This document shows, one piece after another, positions 37,001-46,796 of a stretch of 64,000 nt of DNA. The position numbers and the translations under genes are program-made. The notes under the pieces were generated by a model that did no database searches, was not told where the DNA came from, and saw only the letters and a list, made by a program, of their open reading frames with translations. Each line of letters begins with the position of its first letter. Positions within the stretch are counted from its first letter, which is position 1. The DNA is taken from the NCBI GenBank assembly GCA_034769895.1, contig CM068373.1, positions 435,221,080 through 435,285,079 of the forward strand. Direction: 5' to 3'. This DNA is from Magicicada septendecula. Its lineage: Eukaryota > Arthropoda > Insecta > Hemiptera > Cicadidae.

Positions 37001-38265
37001 GTCTTACTAAAAGATTTAGAATCAATAAGGAGCAATGCACCAGAAGATGCTATTTCGGAAGCCAGAAGAATAGCTGAAAGCCTTGATGTCCCTCAAGAAT
37101 TTGAGGAAAAACGGAAAAGAAAAAAAAATAAAATGTTTGACGAGAGGTGTGAAGATGAGATCAGTGGATTATCACAAGAAGACTTTTTAAAAGTGGGATT
37201 GAGGGGAATATTTGACAGCATTTTAAACGACATGAATGTCCGATTTAAAGCTCTGGAAGAAGTAAACTTGAAATTTAGTTTCCTGAATGGAAAAATAATA
37301 AATAAAATGAGTGTTGCAGAGCTAAGGTTAGAAGCTGAAAAAGTCGCGGATTCCTACAAAACGGATTTGAACAAAGAAGAACTTTTTCAAGAAGTAGAAA
37401 GCTTCAAGCACCATGCGATGGAAATTGACGACAGATTAAAAACAGCACATGCAAAGGCAATGCTCCAGATTATTTATAAACATGGGCTTCAAGATGCTTA
37501 TCCAAACTTGACTACGGCATTGAAGATTTTTATAACTTTACCAGTTACAGTTGCTTCAGCCGAAAGAAGCTTCAGTAAATTGAAAATAGTCAAAAACTAC
37601 TTGAGGAGCACAATGGAACAAGACAGACTCTCTAACTTGAGCATCATTTCTATCGAGCACCAGAGAACATCATCTATTTCTTTTGAGGACATTATTAACA
37701 CCTTTGCTGCCAGAAAAGCTCGAAAAGTGACAATTTGATTTATTTAGATTCAAGAATGAATAAGGACTGTTAGTAAATTTAGTGCCCAAAACTCATGTAA
37801 AAATCTAATTTGTTTTCAATGTGTTCCAAATTTAAATAGTAAAGTACTACATGAATACTGTACCAATTTATAACCAAAATACCAAATAAACTTAAAAATG
37901 ATTTGAAGTTTAACTGAATGTCTCATTTCTTAATGTGTTACCCACTTCTGTAATTTCAGATTAACAAATGAAGAAAAAACCTTTTACTTTTTAGATTCTG
38001 TTAAAAATTATTACACAAAATACAATAGAGGAGTGCTGTAATTTCACAACTGAATTTCACTTGATCTGTTTCCACTATAGTGTAGTGTGTTTGATGAATA
38101 AAGCTACGAAGCTGTAATTAATAGCATTGACTTAAGTACAGGAAAGTATATGCTTTTGTTTTTTGTTAAATAGTTTTAAATGGAGTGAGTATGGTGTGGA
38201 GGGGGAGGAGGGGGCGCCGAAATATACCCTTGCCCCGGGTGAAAGGAGGGCTAGTTCCGGCCCTG
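34070..38265 (+). mobile_element. hAT transposon, copy 2, structurally intact
   Basis: Length 4,196 bp, with the same terminal inverted repeats as copy 1 and the same CTCATTAG target duplication (34062-34069 and 38266-38273). It differs from copy 1 by one T in a homopolymer near 35121 and by the A that keeps the transposase frame open. The ~1.3 kb before the gene is non-coding. AATAAA signals follow the stop at 37885-37890 and 38097-38102. Confidence 0.95.
35354..37738 (+). CDS. hAT-family transposase (ZMYM1-like / DUF4371 type)
   Basis: An intact 794-codon frame for a nuclear cut-and-paste transposase. It has a TTF-type zinc-finger region (CIPCRLF about residues 129-135, with HENSQNHKRC near 170). 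The catalytic core carries the first Asp in FDATPD near 311, the second in GQSYDNGANMAG near 379, then PCSAHSLN near 403. A C-terminal hAT dimerisation region has SAERSFSKLK near 735-744. The length is normal for the family. The frame stays open upstream of the chosen ATG to about 35260, where CTAAC...TTTTAG could be a branch point and 3' splice site, so an upstream exon is possible. The gene lies inside complete hAT ends, so this copy could be active. The catalytic role is from family knowledge. Confidence 0.9.
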   Translation: MEATNTDTVSTAKDIEIAEQLALSKTDDSAVSSMIDNSSKIYRNKELQDSQLDFDINDPGSWPSTISDHQRCYITKMRLDKDNEQELDLSKSMREGRSLTKDWFFKLFPNGEQVKRSWLGYSKIKNAIFCIPCRLFSQTFKESTTSLSFLAKEEGFTQWKKVSERIPDHENSQNHKRCFCSWKSLETSMKKGGIDKELQEHIAREEIHWRQVLRCIIDAIVFLAKQGGPLRGSSELDNFGDPRSGRFLNTIDLISHYNADLRDHINRHRKGQIGYFSHKIQNEFLTLISSKVREDILKDVKDAKYFSIMFDATPDISHKEQMTQIVRYMKMTETGPEITESFIDFFIIHDKTGLGILEEILKKLENDGLDIKNCRGQSYDNGANMAGIYKGVLTENKLARFVPCSAHSLNLVGVHAAELSPQAQSFFGIVNRLFVFFSSSTSRWEVLKKHVPISLKSLSKTRWSARKESVDVFHKHLNDLNYDLEELVESSLCNAETKAEARCLAQNICKFEFIVLTCFWSKMLQKIDRVNKYLQRDDVTVDTAVRHIKVLLKDLESIRSNAPEDAISEARRIAESLDVPQEFEEKRKRKKNKMFDERCEDEISGLSQEDFLKVGLRGIFDSILNDMNVRFKALEEVNLKFSFLNGKIINKMSVAELRLEAEKVADSYKTDLNKEELFQEVESFKHHAMEIDDRLKTAHAKAMLQIIYKHGLQDAYPNLTTALKIFITLPVTVASAERSFSKLKIVKNYLRSTMEQDRLSNLSIISIEHQRTSSISFEDIINTFAARKARKVTI

Positions 38266-38464
38266 CTCATTAGTATCTATTTTTTATATTATTTAGTTTT
38301 TTACTTGTTCATAATACATCTATCAATCATATTATAACATACTCTTATTTCTCTGTACTTAATTTTAATTCATATGTAACTCCCCCTAACGTCTCTTACA
38401 TCTGCGAGTAGGCATAGCCTATACGAAATATACTTCGTATAAGCTGTCCCAGTTCGGGGGCCAT
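38266..38464 (-). mobile_element. Internal region, unit 2, leader between LTR C and hAT
   Basis: Repeat of 28736-28934, including the palindrome (38420-38441) and the primer-binding site. Confidence 0.65.
38444..38463 (-). promoter_or_regulatory. Primer-binding site of the tandem LTR element (unit 2)
   Basis: Same 20-nt minus-strand site as at 28914-28933, one base from the LTR C terminus at 38465. Confidence 0.7.
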
Positions 38465-39302
38465 TGAGAGCTTTCCATTTACGTACACAATTAATAAAAG
38501 ACATAGAAATACATTTGTATCATTAACTCTTACCTTCTCGGGGTCCAGGATTCTGTTACACGAACTCACAGTCTGCAAGAGAGGTTATTGGGTTCGTTAC
38601 ACAATAAACACGCTTTTTGACTATATTAATCAGCTCTGTTTATTAATCGATTGCAACATTTGTTTTAATTTTCTTTTAAATTTACTTAGTATTCTTTTTT
38701 TATATCTTCAAACTATTACTGTTCATATTAATTATCTTTTCTTCGAACATTTACAAAACAAACATTTAGGCTACTTGAACAATGGTAAACATTATAAGAA
38801 CTACTTCCAAACCTTAACGTAAAAATTAATTATAGGAAGACAACCCAGCATCTTACTCATGCCCACATTCATACAGTATTTAAATTCCCCATAATTTAGA
38901 GCTCTTTTAAGTTTAAATTTATTATATAGTTACTTGGTCGTTGTTTATGTAACTCACGGCGTCTCTGTTAACCACGTGCCGCACTGCGCATTTTCATCAC
39001 CATTTGTCCGAAATTAGTTCTCACTGGTTTAATTTTGATGCCACTGAATTATAACTGTTCTCACTGGTTTGCATCACTTTAAATTATGATTTAAACCATG
39101 TTTTTCGTAAGTTTTACTAGATTTCGGCTCGCGAGCCTTCATACATTCAACCGGCCACGAGCCACAGCTGCAGACGAACTGTCTTTTACCTACTTTCACA
39201 TTTTTATATGCGGGCGAGATGAAAACGGTGCCCAGCCGATGGACGCACACAACTGCTCGTGTCCGTTGTCTTGAGATGTTATTTGCCGACTGCCTTTTGT
39301 AA

Positions 39303-39346
39303 CCCCTCTTTAATTTTTTTATGCTTTTTTTTTAAGAGGGGCCACT
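39303..39346. repeat. CCCCTCTT/AAGAGGGG hairpin at insertion end
   Basis: CCCCTCTT and AAGAGGGG form exact 8-bp arms about 28 bp apart, close to the TGTAAC terminus of the 39298-44454 insertion. Confidence 0.45.
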
Positions 39347-40567
39347 AGATATTTAAAACTAGGCAGAAGGCCTAGAAGAAGCAAAAAGGTGCTGGGTCCA
39401 GTGAGACGGGACTTGCAAAACTCTCTGTTAACCAGCAATATAACCATGTTTATTATCTCAAAACTCATGTTGAAAATATTTATATATACATATCGATCGC
39501 AAGCGAAAATTACTAGTATAATTTAGTATTCCATTTAATATTTTCAAATTTAATGCTTGACATTACACAATTAATATTTATAATTTACAATAGTCAATAT
39601 TTTTTCTCAACAATTCTTTAACATCCAACCCCCCCCCCCCAAATAACATCACCAATGTAATATAGTAAACTCGTAACCTTGAAACATCTTTATAACATAC
39701 ATATATTAAAAATATCACAAGCTCCTTAATCAACATCCTATAAATTATTTAAATTCCCTCTTATAACACTTAACACTAACAACACATACTGGAACATAAA
39801 GACACATATACATATAATATACATCACGGATAAGATACATGTTCGACCTGGCAGACAGCCTGTATATTCTAGAGAACCCACATATAACTGGGAGTAAAAT
39901 CTGGATTATTCATAAAGCCCCAAAACTGCAATCATAAGTTTAAGTTTCCAACACAGCCGGTATTTTTAATTTCGTAAAAATCAAAACCCCTTAACTCCCT
40001 TAAGATGGAAAAGAAATTTGTAAAGAAAACTGAATGGATCATAACGACTAGAAACTGCAAAGTCAGAGTGGCATGGCAGCCTATATGGTTTTATAAAATT
40101 GTAAGTTCCTTCTATTCTTTCATAAAAAAAATATATATATAAGATTCCACTGAAAATCCACTGGGAACATAACCCCGAGAGAATACAGTTATAACTGAGG
40201 TGGGCATACAGCCTATATAATTTTATGAAATCAAAAGAATCGTATATTATAAGTATATAAAAATTTAAAGATTTTCAAACTGTCTACAACAGTGATAAAA
40301 ACAATTATAACTTAAGTTTTAAAACAGCCGGCATAATTTTATAAAATTGTTGTCTTTTGTTTACACTTTGTTACAAATATATATATCAGGAATTCACAAA
40401 GGCTGAACTGACCCGGCTGCAGACCTGTGTCAGAACCAGATCCAACATTAAATAACATGACAGGTTCCTTCAGAGAACTGCCTCTTACAGGTAACTGCCT
40501 CAAGTTAAAGAGAAAAAAAAACTTTAAAAACCCCTAAAAAAAAACTCCCAACCCGTTTGTAAATTGT

Positions 40568-40596
40568 ATAATATATATATATATATATATATATTG
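40568..40596. repeat. (TA)n microsatellite
   Basis: Short AT dinucleotide run directly before the TGTAACGC sequence at 40597. Confidence 0.7.
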
Positions 40597-43200
40597 TAAC
40601 GCAACAGAAAAGCGGTCCTCAATGCTACATAAATAGAATTATTAGAAATATAATAAGTAAATAAATATTTAACTCTCATAATAATACAAAGGTCAATTAA
40701 ATACATTTATTTTTGTGTAAAAATGAATAAGGATGCAAGGTAGGGAGAACTATAAAAAACAAACCTGTAAAATAGACAATAGTAAGAAATCAATGTTCAG
40801 TGAAAAGTAAATAAATCAAATATACTGATAAGAATTGTAAAAAAGAAACCAATATCGAAAATGTTAAAGTAAATGACAGTGAAATTAGATAAAAATGAGT
40901 CAATAATTTACATTACTAATTAATCGAAAGTAGTGATTCTGAATTGAATGATGTTATTTTATTACCATGAATGTTATGTTAAAGTTTGTGTTAGATTATG
41001 CAACTTACTTGTTGATGTAATAGCAAGTAATGAAGCAAAATGTATTATTTGATTACTGTTGTAGAAAGGTGGAGGAACGCAGTTAATTAGTGTTAATTGA
41101 TCTCAATTTTCTTATATGTGATCCATAGATCAAGATAAAGTTATTGTTAGTTATAAAAAGAATAATTATTTGTGTAAATGTAAATAGTTAAGGTTTGATT
41201 ATGTTTATAAACTTATGTAAAAAGGCTATAGTTGTTAACCAGTTATAATCAAAGGTAGGTCCATATATAATAAAAGGCCTAACAGCCAATAACACTATAT
41301 AACACCTCAAAACATAAAGGTTAGGTAAATAAGTTAATAATAATTAATGAATACAGTTCAAGGAGTTAGAAAAAACATTTGATAATTAATAATAAATAAT
41401 AAACCAACTCAATATAAACGAAGTATGATAATGCCATAGTGTAATGATATCGATTGATAACGTTTGATATCGGAAAATTAATAATTATGAAAAGAAACAG
41501 ACTAAGATTGAAAAACCAGCAGAATATATGTAGAAATTAGTAAACAAGCTATAAATAAAGTTATATTCCGATATAATGGAAGATTAATAAGGAATGGAAG
41601 AATAATATATGAAATTATCACTATATAAAAAACATTGAAAAAGAATACAAATAAATTTGTTGCTAGGGACAACAAGAATTAATATAATTTGTTGATGGGT
41701 ATTATTGCAATTGATGATCTGAATGTGATGAGATTAAAACCCACAGAAATGGTTAATATAATTCACCTATTCTAAATTATTTCGATACAGTTACAAATCA
41801 CAATATATTAATAGTTATTTGTCTTAATTATGCCAGCAACATTTAACCAAATTGTATAATGGTATCGTCTAATAATAATAAGTAATTGACTTCCACAAGG
41901 AATGACTTGGATTGTCCAATATCAGAAGAAGAATTATTGAAAATTTAATGAAATATTAATAAAATATAAAGAACCAACTGTGTAAAGAACTAATACTACA
42001 CACCACACTGAAAATCATAACCATTTAACTAAATTGGACATCACTATTTACTTCATACGATAGAAAAAATGTATTTGGATCCAGAATTTGCCGAAGAACA
42101 CAATCACCAGTCTGGCCGTAAATAAACCAAGGGAGCAGTATTTCCGAGTTAACCAGGACTAAGGATTCCACTTTATTGAACTTGAAGAAAAGAATAAAGA
42201 AAACCATCTCCTTTCTGATCGACACGAGGCATCATTTCACGAGGTTAGAAATCAACCGCCTTCAAGAGCCGCTTCGTTCTACGTCTGGTAATTTACAATT
42301 GTATAAATAATATTAAACAACACAACACTTTAAATTTGTAATATCTTGCATTCTTATCTATATATTTTTAATCTTCCCCGCAGTTACAAGAACCTTCACA
42401 CCCTGAACTAAATTAATTATAAAAAACAAAATATATAACTGAATCTAAAATAAAATATTGGACCGAACAATAATCGATTAACGCAACATACAGCCTTTCG
42501 TATGTCAGTTAAAACCAATCTTATTGAGTGTTAACAAGATGAATTAATAAAGAATCCTTGTATAATTTCAGGATCTTATTATTTGGGTATTATTTAATGA
42601 GTTGGGAATAAGAATTAACAGACTAAGTGTATAATAACTAGTTACCGTACACGGTGAATAAACCTATAAATTTCGTTTGTTCCGGAACTGCAGCGCTTGT
42701 TGCGGAATTCTCTGACACCAAAGAGAATAGAATTAAACACGAAATTTCAATAATTCTCTGCAAGGTAGACTAGGGCTGAGCGGAATTTTAGAATAAAACA
42801 CTAATTATTTAAGTTACAGTCACACTAACACTGGTATCTTAATTAGAGAGATAAGTTAATCATAATTAACGAGATTACTATATCCCACAACCCCAGATAT
42901 CTAAGAAATTGAAGTATATTAACATAATCAAAGAGAGATACATACGAGAGAAATATAGTAAATTGACAACTCAACAGTGTGGCTTAAATCATACACACCG
43001 GTCGCAATACAAATTGGCTTCCATCGCGGGGCACGAACGAGACGCACGTACTCGTCTATTCACAATATATACCAATAAAATACTCACTTGTAAGAAGACC
43101 CGACCAATCGGTAAAGCCCCCAGCATGTATAAACTGTACCCACATAAATCACTAAAATTCTGATTCCCCCCAAGTATTACAACTACAACCTTTACCGGAA
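40597..43200. repeat. Possible nested LTR starting TGTAACGC
   Basis: The sequence starts TGTAACGC after a (TA)n run and shares the AATATTTAACTC phrase with the 18577 segment. The right edge could not be fixed, and the given end is only where sequence character changes. No coding motif. Low-certainty assignment. Confidence 0.25.
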
Positions 43201-45510
43201 AAGAGTATAATTAATGATCGCCTGACCCCCGGCCTGCCACCGGGTCCACAATCATTTTGAGGCGTAATTACATTCTGAGAGTTATACAGATAAAGTTTGT
43301 AACCAACTTATGTCCTGATGGACGTGAGCACAATTGATAACTGAATCTGAGTAAAAGTTTTTTTTTTTTACTGGTGAATGTCACAACACATGGTGTCTAC
43401 TGCAACGGCCTAGTGTGTTTTAAAAGCTTAAATTTCACCTGCTTTTGTCCAGAAGATGACTCGGGGCTACTGTGACAGGCTGTGCAGCAGCTTCTCACCT
43501 GGCGGCCAAAATCGAGAGAGTTCAGGTTTATTTTTTCTTAAGTCATGGTGGCAGATGGATGGCCCTAAACGGAGAGGATCAAGTTTCCAACTGGGTCAGG
43601 AACCCTATACATGGATAATAATTAATTCACTGACCTACAATTCATAATAAAAGCATGCCACGCATACCAAACTCACTCTGTTCACCATAACCCGTTTTAA
43701 CATTTTCACAACTAGTTTCTCATTTAAAACACCATGTCACACTCAAGGCCTCAGCGCTACATAATTATATAATTATCTTCATAACAAAACATAAATGTAC
43801 CATATTATAAATCACAAAATAACAAGGGTATGCCAAATTTAACAAACTCAAACAGGCCTGCGGCATACAGCACCACGTGCTCACAGACATTTTCGTAAAG
43901 TTCGCCAGTCCCATAAAATTACAGAATAATTTTCCTTATGCCCCTTTTGTACAATTAAAATGATTATATATAGATTATAAAATACAATATTTTAGTCTGT
44001 ATTAATATTTGAAACAACTTAGATATTCCACAATGAACCTGCCCGCCACATGGCAAACTTTAAACATTATCGACTCGCATCCACTTTAATTTTAGGCTAA
44101 ATGTAAATCTTTTTATGATAAAATGAACAAAAAATATATTCAACACACTTACCGGAGATCACTTAGCGCTTATTTATGCATGTAGAATAGCGACTTTATA
44201 ACGATCAAAGAGACTTGCTCCGCCAGGTAGATGCTGTTGATACCACGCCGCCCAGATCTGAACTAACTGGACCTCGCGTTGAGAAAGCTATTCACTCTAA
44301 TTCGCCACCAGAATGCGTTGACGTCTGGTAACGCACGCAACGTACATCTTAGCGATGCTTAATTACGCATAAGTAAGGAACCAAAACGGCAGTTAATTAT
44401 ATTAATATAAGCTCCTTTATAGAGACGCCGAGTTTTCACCAAAAACACGGCACACTTTGTTTTCTGCACAACAAGCACTAAGGAATGTACGTGCCGTTTT
44501 TGTGAGAATGTTGGCCGAGGTGTGCGGTCTTGTGTGTGAAATCGCACCCTAGTTGCTAACTTCACATTCCTGTGCCAAGCCACATCAGTCTCGACGCTAT
44601 ATTCCGTTCACCAAATATACTTGGGTAGAATAAAATTGACAAGATTTAATTTCTAAATCCCCATAGGTTTGTACCGTTACAATGTCAAAATCAACAAACT
44701 ATTGTATAAATAGCAAATAAGGTAACAAAACAATTTAAATTAATGAGTTAGAAAATGTTTTCAGAAAATTTCAAACTGTATAAAAAGAAAAAAAAACATG
44801 ACCTAGGCAAAAGTTAAACATTAAAGGTAGTGGCAAAATTAATTAGCAAAAAAAAGGTCAAACCACTGTTAATTAGTGAAAATAAGCCAAAATTGTTAAG
44901 TAGATGTTCTTTATTAATAATAATCACAATGTAGTAAATAACTTAAGGAATTTTAACATGATTTTGTGACAGTCAAATGACTAAAAGGCCTATAAACAGA
45001 ATTTTTGTAAAGTTGATAAAACATCTAATATTGGGTCAAGATATATCATAAAGGGTATCAAATTGTTTGTAATTAAATAATGAAAATAACAATATAAATT
45101 AAATTAAGTAAAATTAGGTAATAGTTAGGGAGTAACTTATACTGGAAAGTGAAAAAACCATTTATTTGGAATAATACTAGTCATGTGACCCAGAGTTCAG
45201 CTGAATTGACTAATCAGGAATTAGAAAAAATTGGTCAAGACCGTTTGAAAGAGTAAGAAAACGATATAGTTGATTTTCAGACATAAATGCGAGCAGATCA
45301 GCTCCGTATAGCGAAGAACAAAAGTTCAACTAAGTATCAATTCCGAGTGTGCCCAGAAAGAAGAAATAATTGTAAAAAAATAAGACATTACTAAAAAATG
45401 AAGACAATATAAATCAACAAGCATAAAAAAGAAGACAAGAATGAATAATAAGTAAATTATAATAAAAAAGTGAAATATTAATTCAACGAGGCTTGGTGAG
45501 ATAACCTTAT

Positions 45511-45645
45511 ATATGTATATATATATATATTATATATATATAAGTAATTGTATTACTGCCTTGTTACTGGTAATTGATGCTATTAAGTGTAACATATAGG
45601 TTGTGTATTTGGGTTGTTACATGACGAATGTGATTGGACACAGGT
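45511..45645. repeat. Short AT-rich insertion in LTR C
   Basis: Relative to LTR A, LTR C gains about 135-140 bp here, beginning with a TATATA run. It carries a few G/T-rich phrases and loses a few bases at the junction. No family was recognised. Confidence 0.45.
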
Positions 45646-45799
45646 TAACACACTCTTAACAGCTACACCACACTAAGAATAACGTCACCAACACTTTTAA
45701 ACAACACCACAGTGGAATAAAAAGGATAAATAACCATTATTACATTGAACACTTAAAATAAATTCATTTATTCAAAGGAAAAAGTGACGAAGAAACATT

Positions 45800-46609
45800 T
45801 GTATTAATCGAGGTGGAACGCAGGTGGCCATATTTAAAACTGTCGTCATCATACAAACGAGGCGAAGTGACGCCATACTTAATGGACTCTGGTCACACAA
45901 ATTGAATAGAGTTATTTCTTTATATTTTAAACAAAATCAACCATTTAGGTATTAGTAAGTAAGATTTTAGTTATTTGTAAGTATTGTACCTCTTAAAATG
46001 CATTTCTGACTATTCGTAGCAGTTAAAAAAGAACCCAATAATTCTTATAATATAATTAGAACAAAATTAAATTTGTTACAATCGACCAGAGATAAAGAGT
46101 CGCTCCGGGAACCAATACTTTCGACCCAAAAGTCGTGTAACTGAATAAGAAAAGATATAACAAAAGTAAATAAAAAAGAATTAATTATCATTGAATTGAG
46201 TTTTATTTGTTAAATAAATTTAGTTTAAAGGATTTCTAGGTACAAGAGGAAGAGTGAACACACGTTGGTAATTGAACAGCGTCGAGGAGGAGTGAATAAG
46301 CAGATAACCTTTATCCTACGAATCGATTCTACAATCGAACCGAACTCGCTCAAAACATTTCTTTAAAATAAAAATTTTACCAAACCGATAAAACCAAATG
46401 GACTTCGATTAATAATTTTTTTTTTAACAAATAGTCTCATATTAAATAATTTGAACAACGAATTGAATCAAATTAAATACAATTAAATAAATAATAAATA
46501 AATAAAAAAAGAAAAAAGTATTAACATTTTTTTAAATAAAATATATTAAATAATAAAAAATAATTTGAATGAAGAGAGCGAGATAAAAATAAAAGATAGA
46601 TGTATTACA
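45800..46609 (+). repeat. 5' LTR of a plus-strand LTR retrotransposon
   Basis: Homology to LTR C stops at 45799, and a new sequence begins TGTATTAATCG. It ends ...GTATTACA at 46609, giving TG...CA ends over 810 bp. A textbook primer-binding site follows three bases later. The element therefore reads rightward and is inserted in LTR C. Its internal region is cut after about 190 bp by the Gypsy element. Confidence 0.65.
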
Positions 46610-46612
46610 AAA

Positions 46613-46631
46613 TGGCGCCCAACTAGCGAGG
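46613..46631 (+). promoter_or_regulatory. Primer-binding site, plus-strand LTR element
   Basis: TGGCGCCCAACTAGCGAGG lies three bases after the LTR terminus. TGGCGCCCAAC is a classical tRNA-primer site of Gypsy-type elements. Confidence 0.75.
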
Positions 46632-46725
46632 CTTGAATTAGGAAAAAAATACTGACTCCAACGCAACTAATAAAATAATAAATTCCTAATTTTAGCTGGC
46701 AACTGCTATAAGTTCAGAGTATAGA

Positions 46726-46769
<44 letters not shown>

Positions 46770-46796
46770 TGTATATAGTATGTAGTATGTATATAT
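46632..46796 (+). mobile_element. Leader of the plus-strand LTR element with (TA)n
   Basis: About 165 bp of leader ending in a long TA run (about 46728-46766) and GTATGTATAT-type sequence. The Gypsy LTR begins at 46797. No gag start is visible before the interruption. Confidence 0.5.

Larger units (their letters stand above)
39298..44454 (-). mobile_element. 5.16-kb TG...CA insertion in LTR C
   Basis: Compared with LTR A, extra DNA starts TGTAACCCC and ends CGGCACA, flanked on both sides by CTTT (39294-39297 and 44455-44458), a 4-bp target duplication. TG...CA ends with a short duplication suggest an LTR-retroelement product such as a solo or very long LTR. No gag or pol motif is present. 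On the minus strand a TATA-like CTATAAAGG lies near 44412-44420 and a donor-like CCGGTAAGT near 44150, suggesting transcription from this end. A second LTR-like end (TGTAACGC) after a (TA)n run at 40597 hints at a nested insertion. C-rich and Asn-poor short frames are not credible genes. Confidence 0.6.
38465..45799 (-). repeat. LTR copy C, split by insertions
   Basis: Homologous to LTR A in three pieces: 38465-39297, 44455-about 45510, and about 45645-45799. It is interrupted by a 5,157-bp TG...CA insertion and a short ~140-bp AT-rich insertion. Beyond the first ~240 bp it differs from A and B at several positions per hundred, so it has diverged since the element inserted. Homology stops at 45799, where a different LTR begins (TGTATTAATCG), so its true right edge is uncertain. 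Confidence 0.75.

Noticed and set aside
19402-45802. AATGT / TTTGT as a target duplication of the whole tandem array
   Set aside because: Only 3 of 5 bases agree, and the right edge of LTR C is cut by another LTR, so the true flank is not visible.
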